A DNA stretch of 38,838 nucleotides from Mycobacterium sp. ACS4054 (lineage in GTDB: Bacteria; Actinomycetota; Actinomycetes; Mycobacteriales; Mycobacteriaceae): the NCBI RefSeq assembly GCF_001667275.1, contig NZ_LZHV01000040.1, positions 1 through 38,838 on the forward strand. The letters run 5' to 3'. Below, piece by piece: positions 30,890 to 38,688 of the stretch. Both the position numbers and the translations under genes were made by a program. Below the pieces are notes generated by a model that was not told the origin of the DNA, made no database searches, and saw only the letters and a program-made list of their open reading frames with translations. Position 1 is the stretch's first letter. Each line of letters opens with the position of its first letter.

Positions 30890-32236
30890 TTATGGCGTGA
30901 GCCGTTCATAGAGGACCCGCAGGGCGTCGTATCGGCGTTGCACGTCGGCGCGATCGGATTCGTCCGGAACCGATTCGAGGTTCGCACGCTCGATCATCTC
31001 CGCCTGATTCATCAGGACTTGGGCGCGCTGCTGGTCCACTGTCTGTTCCATGATCGTGGTCAGCGCGTCGAGCTGGCGGATCATCACCGCCGGCATGCCG
31101 CGCCCGGCCTGGCGGATCTTTTCGAACGCCCGCTGCACCAACCGTTCGTAACTGACCTGATCGGAGATGACGCGGATGACGCCGCGCTGGTCGCGGTGAA
31201 CTTGGGTGGGACTCCATACCGGGGCGATCTTGCATAAGCAATCGCCAAGCCAGTCGACGCAAGTCAGTGCGGTGAATGTGTCGTTGACGGCCGGCGACAG
31301 TGCTCGGATGGCGATCTCGACGAGCTGATCGACGCCGAAGGCGACATCCTGCGTCAGCGTGCGATGCGGTCCGGTCGCCTGAGCGTGCGCCAAATATTGA
31401 GCTACCCGCCCGGCGGCGTCGGGGGGCCAGACGCTGGCCAATTCGCGGCCCTCGACGAGGAAGTGCCCGGGGCGATAGGGCAGCCGGATCACCGCGTCCG
31501 CCTCGGTGGCGATGCGGACCAGCGTCTGGTGACGGATGAACTGAAGGTAGCCACTTTTCGGGGTGCGAATGACGCTGCCTGAGGTTTCTATTCGGGCAAG
31601 CAGCTCGTCGAGCGAGGGGCCTTGGGCTGGCCTCCGCGTCGCGAATCGCGGCTGATCCTCGCTTTGCGCGGCGACTGCTTGGCCAAGGTCTTTGGCGATG
31701 CCGGCGATCACCTGGGGGAGCTGGATCTGGGTGGCGATGTGGTGAATGAAATAGATGAGCACCGCCAGATCGATCAGCACTAGACCGAACGCGGTCGTGA
31801 TCGAGATGTGGGGGACGAACTCGCCTCTATCACCAGGTCCGATCGAAACCAGCACCACGACGCAATACACGAACGTCGCGACGAATGTTCCCAGGGTGAC
31901 TTGGGTGCCGCGGTCGCGAATGAAGTTGCGAAGCATTCGCGGGCCAAACTGCGTCGACGCCAGTGTCAGCGTCACGATCGTGATGGAGAAGACGATCCCG
32001 ACCACAGTCATCACAGATGCCGCAATCGAGGTCAGGATCTGACGGGCTGCGTCGGCGGTGCCGCTGATCACGAACGAAGGAGGCCGAAACCGGCCATGGT
32101 AAGCGGCTCGGTCAAATCGTAACGTCAGGCCGAAAAGCCCAAGAGCACCGATGATTACGAGCGTCGGTACCAGCCACAGATTGGTGCGCAGCTCTTCCCG
32201 CCGCCATTGTGGCCACTTCACCCCGAGGCGTGGCAT
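30890..32236 (-). CDS. DUF2254 predicted membrane protein
   Basis: A ~448-residue protein. The N-terminal half has about four transmembrane helices (LWLVPTLVIIGALGLFGLT; ILTSIAASVMTVVGIVFSITIVTLTLAS; LGTFVATFVYCVVVLVSIG; TAFGLVLIDLAVLIYFIHHIA). The signature FSITIVTLTLASTQFGPRMLRNFIRD is typical of DUF2254. The C-terminal half is soluble and cytoplasmic, ending in helices. Function is unknown. ATG 32236 was chosen, with GTG 32239 adjacent; a TTG at 32260 would add eight residues. It is the nearest gene upstream of the kdp operon on the same strand, 289 nt away. The 223 nt between it and the next gene (32237-32459) form a divergent promoter region with no further gene. Confidence 0.85.
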   Translation of the reverse strand: MPRLGVKWPQWRREELRTNLWLVPTLVIIGALGLFGLTLRFDRAAYHGRFRPPSFVISGTADAARQILTSIAASVMTVVGIVFSITIVTLTLASTQFGPRMLRNFIRDRGTQVTLGTFVATFVYCVVVLVSIGPGDRGEFVPHISITTAFGLVLIDLAVLIYFIHHIATQIQLPQVIAGIAKDLGQAVAAQSEDQPRFATRRPAQGPSLDELLARIETSGSVIRTPKSGYLQFIRHQTLVRIATEADAVIRLPYRPGHFLVEGRELASVWPPDAAGRVAQYLAHAQATGPHRTLTQDVAFGVDQLVEIAIRALSPAVNDTFTALTCVDWLGDCLCKIAPVWSPTQVHRDQRGVIRVISDQVSYERLVQRAFEKIRQAGRGMPAVMIRQLDALTTIMEQTVDQQRAQVLMNQAEMIERANLESVPDESDRADVQRRYDALRVLYERLTP

Positions 32237-32459
32237 CACGTCAGCGCGGCCGCCCAGCAATGAGCACCGTAGCGCTCGCCATCACGGCGGATTTATATCT
32301 GACCTGCGCCGATAATTGCAAGTGTGGTGCTCACCGGACCCGATCACACACGCCGGGCGATGCCATCCGTCGAAAAGGATCCGTAAACATTGGTGGCTCG
32401 GGCGTATGGATGCTGTTCAGATCCCAGTGGGCGCCGTGGGTCCGGCGTAGACCAAAACC

Positions 32460-33032
32460 ATGCGTGACGCTGAAGACGAAACCGTTGAACGCGTAGTTGC
32501 CCAACCCGCCCAGGGCGTGATTTCTGGACCCGGTTGGTTGTCGCGTCTGCTCGATGGCGCCCACCCCTGGGGATCGTATGAGGCCGCGGTCAGCCGGTAC
32601 GGTGTTCGGCGCTACAGCCTGATCATCTACCCGCCCGGAACCAGTACCGCCGACCGGCGGCTGGCACGGCTGTGGCGTGCTTGGCCGATTACTGCCGCCG
32701 CGCTCATGCTGCTGTGCGTCATGGTGTTCGGCAATACGATGAACTCACCAGATACCGTGCTGACAGTCGCTGCGGTCGCCTACCTGAGTGTCAGCCTGCT
32801 CCTCTTCTTTCGCGCCGGGCCCGTCCGCGTTCGAGCCAGGTCGATGTCGATCATCCTCATGCCCGACAGCGCCGACTTGCAGGAGCTGTATCGGTACACG
32901 CAATGGCGAACGCTGGTCGAAATGCTCATCAATGCCGATCGCATGTTGATGACTCGGGCCATCTCACCGGTCGAGCATGAAGCCATCTGGTGGGAAGCCT
33001 ATGACAGCGCGGCGGCGATCGCGGACATCTGA
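32460..33032 (+). CDS. Two-helix mycobacterial membrane protein, DUF6611-like
   Basis: A 190-residue protein with a soluble N-terminal part (SRLLDGAHPWGSYEAAVSRYGVRRYSLIIYPPG), two adjacent transmembrane helices (about 79-95 and 100-118), and a cytoplasmic C-terminal domain with ISPVEHEAIWWEAYDSAAAIAD. I recall paralogues with the same WGSYE...YPPGTSTADRR...ISPVEHEAIWWEAYD pattern in other mycobacteria, I believe catalogued as DUF6611; no function is known. It stands between DUF2254 (divergent) and the stand-alone kdpA (convergent, 56-nt gap). Confidence is high that it is a gene, low for any role. Confidence 0.75.
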   Translation: MRDAEDETVERVVAQPAQGVISGPGWLSRLLDGAHPWGSYEAAVSRYGVRRYSLIIYPPGTSTADRRLARLWRAWPITAAALMLLCVMVFGNTMNSPDTVLTVAAVAYLSVSLLLFFRAGPVRVRARSMSIILMPDSADLQELYRYTQWRTLVEMLINADRMLMTRAISPVEHEAIWWEAYDSAAAIADI

Positions 33033-33088
33033 TGCGCTGACACGCTGCCCGAAGAACCGCCCGCGGCGGCGACCTCGCTAACCGTGTA

Positions 33089-34780
33089 CTACTCGGGCGG
33101 CAAGGACGCGGACAGTGCGTCGGCCGCCGGGCCCAGTGCCAGGGCGGGCAGGTACTCCAGGCCGACAACGAGCAGAGTCACACCCGCGATGAGGAAGACG
33201 AACGTCGGACTGTGCGTGCGCAGCGTTCCGGCGGTGATGACGCCGGGCCGCTGGGTTGCGAAGGTTCCTGCGATAGCGAGCACGGCGATGATCGGCAGGA
33301 ATCGCCCCACCACCATCGCGAGGGCGAGCGCAACGTTGTACCACGTGGTGTTGCCGGAGAATCCGGCGAAGGCACTGCCGTTGTTGGCCGCGGCACTGGT
33401 GAACGCGTAAAGCACCTCGGAGAGCCCGTGAGGGCCTGTGTTGAGCATGGAGGCGCGTTCACCCGGAAGCGCAATGGCCACTGCCGTCCCGATGAGGACC
33501 GCCACCGGGAGGGTCAAAATGTAGATGCTGATGAGCTTCATGTGGCGGGGATGGAGCCGCTGCTTGAGGTACTCAGGCGTCCGCCCGATCATCAGCCCGC
33601 CGAGAAAGACCGCGAGCAGGGTCATCATCAGCAAGCCGTACAGCCCGCTGCCCGCACCACCGGGCGCGACTTCGCCAAGCATCATGTTCAGCATCAGTAC
33701 TGCTCCGCCGGCACTGGTATAGCTGTCGTAGGAGGAGTTTGCGGCGCCGTCGGCAGTAGCGGTCGCGGCCTGACCGAAGATGGCGCTGCCGGGCACACCG
33801 AAGCGGGTCTCGATGCCTTCGGTCGGCAGTCCGACAGCGTGGATAACCGTGCCGTTCGCCACGAGATCCGACGCGGTGAGCGCGGCGCCGCCGACGCCGA
33901 ACAAGATTGCCGCTGCGGCAAATAGCGCCCAACCCTGTTTCTTGTCGCCGATCATCACCCCGAAGGCCCGGATGAATGCGATGGGAATTAGCAGCATCGC
34001 GACAGTTTCAACGATGTTGGTCAGTGGCGTCGGGTTCTCGAAGGGGTGGGCGCTGTTTACATTGAATGCGCCGCCGCCGTCACCGGACATCAGTTTGATC
34101 GATTCCCACGTTGCTATCGGGCCGCCCAGAATGGTCTGGCGTCCGCCGGCTATGGTCGTGATGTCTTGTGCTGCATGCACATTGTTGACCACCCCGAGCG
34201 CGAGCAAGATCAGTGTGACGACGATCGATAGCGGAATAAGGATGCGTACTACCGTTCGCACCAGGTCGACCCAGAAGTTTCCGATCTGCTCGCTGTTGTA
34301 CTGCGCAAGCCCTCGGATCAACGCCACAGCGACGCACATTCCGACCGCGCAGCTGGCGAATGCCTGAACACCTAGCCCGGCCAGCAACCCAACGTGCCCC
34401 AGTGTGTTTTCACCGGGATAGTTCTGCCAGCTGGTATTGGTGACGAACGAAATTGAGGTGTTGAAAGCGAGCGCCGGCGTCATGCCGCGGTGCCCCCATG
34501 GCGCCGGCAGGCGCGTTTGCACGAGCAACAGCCCGTAAAGAAAGAGGACGCTGACAGCGGAGAATGCCAGCATCGACGTGCCGTATTTCGTCCACCGCTG
34601 CCGTTCGTCAGGCCCGGCCCCGATCAGCCGGTAGACCACCTTCTCAAATCGCCAATGGCGCGTATCGGCATAGACGCCGGCCATGTAATTGCCGAGCGGC
34701 ATGTGCAGGGCCACTACGAAGACGGCAACGGCCGCGACCTGGAGCCAGGCCGTCGATACCCACTGAGAAGGATTGGTGAT
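33089..34780 (-). CDS. Stand-alone second KdpA, apparent ATC start codon
   Basis: A full-length KdpA paralogue without kdpB or kdpC beside it. Pore loops: [41 protein letters not shown] ... [19 protein letters not shown]. In the second filter loop the usual TNGGG is DGGG preceded by SG, the main departure. The first normal start codon is GTG 34714, giving 541 residues but cutting into the first helix. Upstream, codons in frame encode ITNPSQWVSTAWLQVAAVAV, a typical KdpA N-terminus. AAGGAG (34788-34793) sits exactly 7 nt before ATC at 34780. No ATG, GTG or TTG lies between. With ATC the length is 563, normal for KdpA. It may be active through ATC or GTG initiation, or have been silenced by an ATG-to-ATC change. 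Confidence 0.85.
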   Translation of the reverse strand: MTNPSQWVSTAWLQVAAVAVFVVALHMPLGNYMAGVYADTRHWRFEKVVYRLIGAGPDERQRWTKYGTSMLAFSAVSVLFLYGLLLVQTRLPAPWGHRGMTPALAFNTSISFVTNTSWQNYPGENTLGHVGLLAGLGVQAFASCAVGMCVAVALIRGLAQYNSEQIGNFWVDLVRTVVRILIPLSIVVTLILLALGVVNNVHAAQDITTIAGGRQTILGGPIATWESIKLMSGDGGGAFNVNSAHPFENPTPLTNIVETVAMLLIPIAFIRAFGVMIGDKKQGWALFAAAAILFGVGGAALTASDLVANGTVIHAVGLPTEGIETRFGVPGSAIFGQAATATADGAANSSYDSYTSAGGAVLMLNMMLGEVAPGGAGSGLYGLLMMTLLAVFLGGLMIGRTPEYLKQRLHPRHMKLISIYILTLPVAVLIGTAVAIALPGERASMLNTGPHGLSEVLYAFTSAAANNGSAFAGFSGNTTWYNVALALAMVVGRFLPIIAVLAIAGTFATQRPGVITAGTLRTHSPTFVFLIAGVTLLVVGLEYLPALALGPAADALSASLPPE

Positions 34781-35255
34781 GGGGCTGCTCCTTCAATCCG
34801 ACCCAACGCTCCATGGAAGATACGGCGGACAGGGCGGCGATATGCGATCGGTTACGCAATCGCTACGCGACGGCCGCCTTCGTTGACGAAATATTGATCG
34901 CCGTTGGGCCCGCGGTCGATGTAGCGAGACATTGCTACGAGGCGTATGCGGGCGTAAGAACTTCATCAAGGAAAGCCGCCCGCACGTGAGGAAGTTGTAA
35001 GCCTCATTGCCGACAAGTATCACCGTGTGCTGCCATGGGCCGCATGGCCCGAACCACTGTCGTCGCCCTCGCAGTGCCTTCGGTGCTGGAGCGCTACGGT
35101 TCGGGTTGGGACGACGAGCCGCCGTCGCGTAGTTGAATCATCTTCTGAACCTTGCCTTTCGGCACCCGGCGGCTCAGATCGCTCGGTCATTCGTCCGCTC
35201 AGTCCATCGTGTGGTGGCCGCAATCGGTCCCGCATATCTGAAAGCTGTTATTTGC
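34781..35255. other. 475-nt intergenic region between the second kdpA and an SDR gene
   Basis: A divergent promoter region, AT-richer than the flanks. It holds the Shine-Dalgarno sequence of the second kdpA (34788-34793). One short plus-strand open frame, 35035-35136 (33 codons, starting MGRMARTTVVALAVPS), has no recognisable homology and no good ribosome site, so I do not call it a gene. A related pair, AACTTCCTCACG and AAGTTCTTACG, occurs on the minus strand around 34960-35000 and could be an activator site. I see nothing else. Confidence 0.4.
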
Positions 35256-36071
35256 ATGAACAATTCGACGTCTCCCGCAATTCTCGTCACAGGTGCCACA
35301 GACGGCATCGGGTTCGCAACCGCCCGCCGATTCGTCGATGAGGGCGCGACCGTCTACCTGCACGCCCCGGACCGCGACAGCGGTGAAGAGGCGATGACCC
35401 GTTTGGTGAAAGACGGGGCGGAACCGCTCCGTCTGTTGCTGGTCGTTGCCGACTTCACGCGCCTCAAAGAGGTTGCCGAGTTGGGTGACACGCTCGCGGC
35501 GACCCTGCCGGCCCTGGATCTGCTGGTCAACAATGCCGCGGTCGCCGCCGCGGAGCGGCGCACCTACACCCAAGACGGCACAGAGCTGACCTTTCAGGTC
35601 AACTATCTTGCGCCCTACCTACTGACCACCAAATTGATGCCCCGGCTCGTCGCGGCTGGCGGACGAGTCCTCAACGTCTCTTCGGTGATGCACCGCGGCG
35701 GGACCATCAAGTGGACTAACCTTGCCGGCGAGCAGTATTGGCCGCTGGCGGCCTATGCGCAATCCAAGCTGGCGCTGACGATGTATACCAAGACTCTGGC
35801 CGAGGCCAGCGAGGGTTCGGTCAGCGCGTTGAGCCTTGATCCTGGAGTTTTCGACACTCGGCTGCTACCCATCTACGGCCGCGTCGGCCGGCGGGCCGAG
35901 GAGGCCGCTCCGATGTTGACCACCCTTGGATCGCATGACTATGACGTGACCAATGGTGGCTTTTACGAAGGTCTGAGGCTCGCGAAGGCTGCGGCGCTGG
36001 TTGATAACCCGCGCGCTCGCGACCGGCTGACAAAGCTCAGCGCTCACCTCGTCGATTCTGCCCTGAGCTGA
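35256..36071 (+). CDS. Short-chain dehydrogenase/reductase (SDR), second in the window
   Basis: A 271-residue NAD(P)-dependent oxidoreductase. The cofactor motif TGATDGIG lies at residues 12-19; the NNAG position reads NNAA (92-95). Catalytic Ser143 (VLNVSSVMH), Tyr167 and Lys171 (YAQSK) are present. The C-terminal DPGVFDTRLLPIYGR is the usual substrate-loop region. ATG 35256 was chosen because the cofactor motif should lie close to the N-terminus; an in-frame ATG at 35133 would add 41 residues of unrelated composition. It is only distantly similar to the SDR at 3353-4234. Substrate unknown. Downstream, 18 nt away, is the bL37 gene. Confidence 0.88.
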   Translation: MNNSTSPAILVTGATDGIGFATARRFVDEGATVYLHAPDRDSGEEAMTRLVKDGAEPLRLLLVVADFTRLKEVAELGDTLAATLPALDLLVNNAAVAAAERRTYTQDGTELTFQVNYLAPYLLTTKLMPRLVAAGGRVLNVSSVMHRGGTIKWTNLAGEQYWPLAAYAQSKLALTMYTKTLAEASEGSVSALSLDPGVFDTRLLPIYGRVGRRAEEAAPMLTTLGSHDYDVTNGGFYEGLRLAKAAALVDNPRARDRLTKLSAHLVDSALS

Positions 36072-36089
36072 TCGAAACGAGACGAAGCG

Positions 36090-36176
36090 ATGTCCAAGCG
36101 AGCCGACAAGAAGCGCGCGCGAAGGAAGAAGAAGGCCAACCACGGGAAGCGGCCTGCCTCGGGCACGCGAGGATGA
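36090..36176 (+). CDS. Ribosomal protein bL37 (AURKAIP1/COX24-type small basic protein)
   Basis: A 28-residue, extremely basic peptide: MSKRADKKRARRKKK followed by ANHGKRP and a short SGTRG tail. The pattern (M-[SA]-K-R ... R-K ... ANHGKRP) is that of bL37, the small actinobacterial 50S subunit protein first seen in M. smegmatis ribosome structures and labelled AURKAIP1/COX24-domain protein in genomes. The usual form is about 24 residues; this one is extended at the C-terminus. It lies 18 nt after the SDR stop and ends 3 nt from the trcS stop (convergent). Confidence 0.82.
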   Translation: MSKRADKKRARRKKKANHGKRPASGTRG

Positions 36177-36179
36177 ACC

Positions 36180-37706
36180 TCACACCCTAGGGGCGCCCGG
36201 GTCCTCGATCATCGGGATCCGGACCCGGAAAACCGTTCTGCCCTCGGTGGATTCGGCGGTGACGGAGCCGTGGTGGGCCTTGACGATGGAACTGACGATG
36301 GCCAGGCCGAGCCCGGTGCCCGTGCCGTTGAGCCGCGAGTTGTCCGCCCGGGCGAACCGTTCGAACAAGCGGGGGAGAAGCTCGGGGTCGATGCCCGGTC
36401 CGTCGTCGGTGACGGTCAGTTCGACGCACGGCGCGTCGGGCCCGTCGCGGTGGCAGGTGATCCCGGTCGTGACCGTGACCCCGGGCGGGTTGTGCACCCG
36501 GGCGTTGTTGAGCAGGTTGCTCACCAGCTGGTGCAGCCGTGCGTGATCCCCGCGGACCCACACCGGTTCGTCGGGCAGGTCCTTCACCCAATGATGCGTC
36601 GGCGCGGCGACCGCCGCGTCGTTGACGGCGTTGACGACGAGCTCGGCGAGGTCGACGTCCTCGCTCTGCAGGTCTTGCCCTTCGCCCAGGCGGGACAGCA
36701 GCAACAGCTCGTCGACCAGTAGTGTCATCCGCCGCGCTTCGGACTCGATGCGGGCCAGCGCGTACTCGGTGGTCGGCGGCAACGCCGAGCTGTCCTGCCG
36801 GGTAAGTTCGGCGTATCCCTGAATCGCGGCCAGCGGCGTCCGCAGTTCGTGGCTGGCGTCGGTGATGAATTGCCGCATTCGCAGGTCGGATTCGGCGCGC
36901 TGCGCCAGCGCGCTATCGACGTTGTCCAGCAACCGGTTCAGGGTGTGGCCGACGATGCCGACCTCGTTCTGCTGGTTGGTGTCGCGGGGCCGCACCCGGA
37001 CGCTGATCCGGTGGTCGTCGTCGGCGAGTGGCATGGCGGCGACTTCGGCCGCGGTGGCGGCCAGCCGGCGCAACGGGCGAAGCGTGTAGCCGACGACCCA
37101 AACGGTGAGCCCCGCGGTGACCGCCAGCGCCGCCGCGATGAGCAGGGTGGTGGTGAGCTGCTTGCGCGCGATGATTTGGTCGGCGAGGTTCAGCGACACC
37201 CCGGCAACCAGCACGTCGGGCCCATCGACGCGGCTGTCGAGCCGGTAGAACCCCAGGCTGCCAAGGTTTTCGGTCCGTGGCGGCCCGTCGGTCCACGACT
37301 GCGCTTCGATGGCGCGCACGACGTCGGCGGGCGCCGGTCGCGCCTCGGCTTCGGAGAAGACCGCCGAGCCGATGACGGTGCCGTTGTGCAGCACCACGAT
37401 CAGATTTCCCGGCGTTTGATCGGTGAACTGCAGCATCGCCTGGTCCAGTGGCTTGGCGCCGTCACCAGGATTGCGTTGACTGTCACGGTATTTGGTGTAC
37501 GAGTGGCCCAACGCGTCCAACGATCCGGCAACGTCCGCGTCGCTCATCGACGTGACGTAACCGCGCAGGCTCAACACGGAGACGATTCCCACCGTCATCA
37601 GCACCACGCTGACCACGGCCAGGACGCCCAACAACAACTGGCGGCGTAGCGAGCGGGGTAGCCACCCCGGAAGATCGCCGGACAAGGCGTCCCGGCGCCG
37701 GGTCAT
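36180..37706 (-). CDS. trcS: Sensor histidine kinase TrcS
   Basis: A 508-residue membrane kinase. Two transmembrane helices (about 24-46 and 185-207) flank an extracytoplasmic sensing domain (~50-185). A HAMP linker follows (about 208-265). The HisKA domain has phospho-accepting His286 (DASHELRTPLAAIQGYAE), and the HATPase domain has N box HQLVSNLLNNARVH, G1 DDGPGIDPE, F box LFERFARAD and G2 GTGLGLAIV. It matches M. tuberculosis TrcS (Rv1032c, about 509 residues). The start overlaps the trcR stop by 4 nt (ATGA). The signal sensed is unknown. Confidence 0.95.
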   Translation of the reverse strand: MTRRRDALSGDLPGWLPRSLRRQLLLGVLAVVSVVLMTVGIVSVLSLRGYVTSMSDADVAGSLDALGHSYTKYRDSQRNPGDGAKPLDQAMLQFTDQTPGNLIVVLHNGTVIGSAVFSEAEARPAPADVVRAIEAQSWTDGPPRTENLGSLGFYRLDSRVDGPDVLVAGVSLNLADQIIARKQLTTTLLIAAALAVTAGLTVWVVGYTLRPLRRLAATAAEVAAMPLADDDHRISVRVRPRDTNQQNEVGIVGHTLNRLLDNVDSALAQRAESDLRMRQFITDASHELRTPLAAIQGYAELTRQDSSALPPTTEYALARIESEARRMTLLVDELLLLSRLGEGQDLQSEDVDLAELVVNAVNDAAVAAPTHHWVKDLPDEPVWVRGDHARLHQLVSNLLNNARVHNPPGVTVTTGITCHRDGPDAPCVELTVTDDGPGIDPELLPRLFERFARADNSRLNGTGTGLGLAIVSSIVKAHHGSVTAESTEGRTVFRVRIPMIEDPGAPRV

Positions 37707-38476
37707 TCCGGTGGCCGCAGCATGTACCCGACACCGCGCACGGTGTGAATCATCGGTTTCCGGCCGGAGTCGATCTTCTTCCTCAGATAGGAGATGTAGA
37801 GATCCACGATGCTGGTGCGCCCGGCGAAGTCGTAGTTCCAGACGCGGTCGAGGATCTCGCTGCGGCTCAGCGCGCGCCGGGGATTGCGCATCAAGAAGCG
37901 CAGCAGCTCGAATTCGGTTGAGGAAAGCGATATCTGGGTGCCGTCGCGGGTGACGTCACGGCTGGCGGTGTCGAGGCGCAGGTCGCCGACGTTGAGGGTT
38001 TCGGCGGCCGGCGGAGTCTGCTGACCGGAACGGCGCAACAACCCGCGCAGCCGGGCGACAAGCTCTTCGAGGCTGAACGGCTTGGTCATGTAGTCGTCCG
38101 CGCCCGCGGTCAGGCCGGTGACGCGGTCCATGACCGAGTCCCGCGCGGTCAGAAAGAGCGTCGGGGTGTAGGGATCGGATTGGCGGACGCGCTCCAGAAT
38201 CCGCAACCCGTCGACGTCGGGAAGCATGATGTCGAGCACCAGGACATCGGGGCTGGTCTTGTCGAACTTGGCCATGGCCTCGCGCCCGTTGTGGGCGATG
38301 TCGACGACCCAGCCCTCGTAGTGCAGCGCCATCTTCACCAGGTTGGTCAGCGCCGGCTCGTCATCGACCAGCAGAACCCTGATCGGTGAGCCGTCGGCGC
38401 GGTAGATCCGGGGCAGCTGCCCGAGGATGGCCTGGCGAGGGCGCTGACCCCCCGCGTATCCCGACATTGCGGTCAT
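37703..38476 (-). CDS. trcR: Response regulator TrcR
   Basis: A 257-residue OmpR-family regulator, phosphorylated by TrcS. The receiver domain has LLVDDEPALT, phospho-acceptor Asp82 (VLVLDIMLPD, the same number as in M. tuberculosis TrcR), LTARDS and MTKPFSLEEL. The winged-helix DNA-binding domain contains LSSTEFELLRFLMRNPRRALSR and RTSIVDLYISYLRKKID. ATG 38476 gives the length of the M. tuberculosis protein; ATG 38467 is an in-frame alternative. TrcR is known to bind an AT-rich stretch in its own promoter; the region upstream (38500-38640) is indeed AT-richer than the genes. Confidence 0.95.
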   Translation of the reverse strand: MTAMSGYAGGQRPRQAILGQLPRIYRADGSPIRVLLVDDEPALTNLVKMALHYEGWVVDIAHNGREAMAKFDKTSPDVLVLDIMLPDVDGLRILERVRQSDPYTPTLFLTARDSVMDRVTGLTAGADDYMTKPFSLEELVARLRGLLRRSGQQTPPAAETLNVGDLRLDTASRDVTRDGTQISLSSTEFELLRFLMRNPRRALSRSEILDRVWNYDFAGRTSIVDLYISYLRKKIDSGRKPMIHTVRGVGYMLRPPE

Positions 38477-38484
38477 GTCCCTAC

Positions 38485-38490
38485 ATTCTG
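38485..38490 (-). promoter_or_regulatory. Candidate trcR -10 element
   Basis: The minus strand reads CAGAAT, one mismatch from TAGAAT, ending 8 nt before the trcR ATG. No Shine-Dalgarno sequence intervenes, so the message may be leaderless. Confidence 0.35.
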
Positions 38491-38640
38491 GCAACCACAC
38501 ATGTGACTGTCACGGACTTCATAGAGTTCTCAAATGTGAGGGCCGGGCGGGGTCGTAGCGGAGGCACTTCGCTTCCCCGTCGAATCAGTCGATTAGCCGA
38601 CCCAAAGATATTGCGGGGCAGACCTATTGGTTCAACGCCA

Positions 38641-38672
38641 AAGGGCCCGCACACCGTGGTGTGCGGGCCCTT
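38641..38672 (-). terminator. Strong hairpin downstream of the esx gene
   Basis: A perfect 15-bp inverted repeat: AAGGGCCCGCACACC, two bases, then its exact complement. It lies 16 nt after the esx stop codon on the minus strand. Only a short T-run (CCCTTTGG) follows. It most likely terminates esx transcription before trcR. Confidence 0.75.
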
Positions 38673-38688
38673 CGAGTGAGGACGCGGA

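Noticed and set aside
35035..35136. 33-codon open frame in the 475-nt intergenic region
   Set aside because: No recognisable homology and no Shine-Dalgarno sequence; expected by chance in GC-rich DNA.
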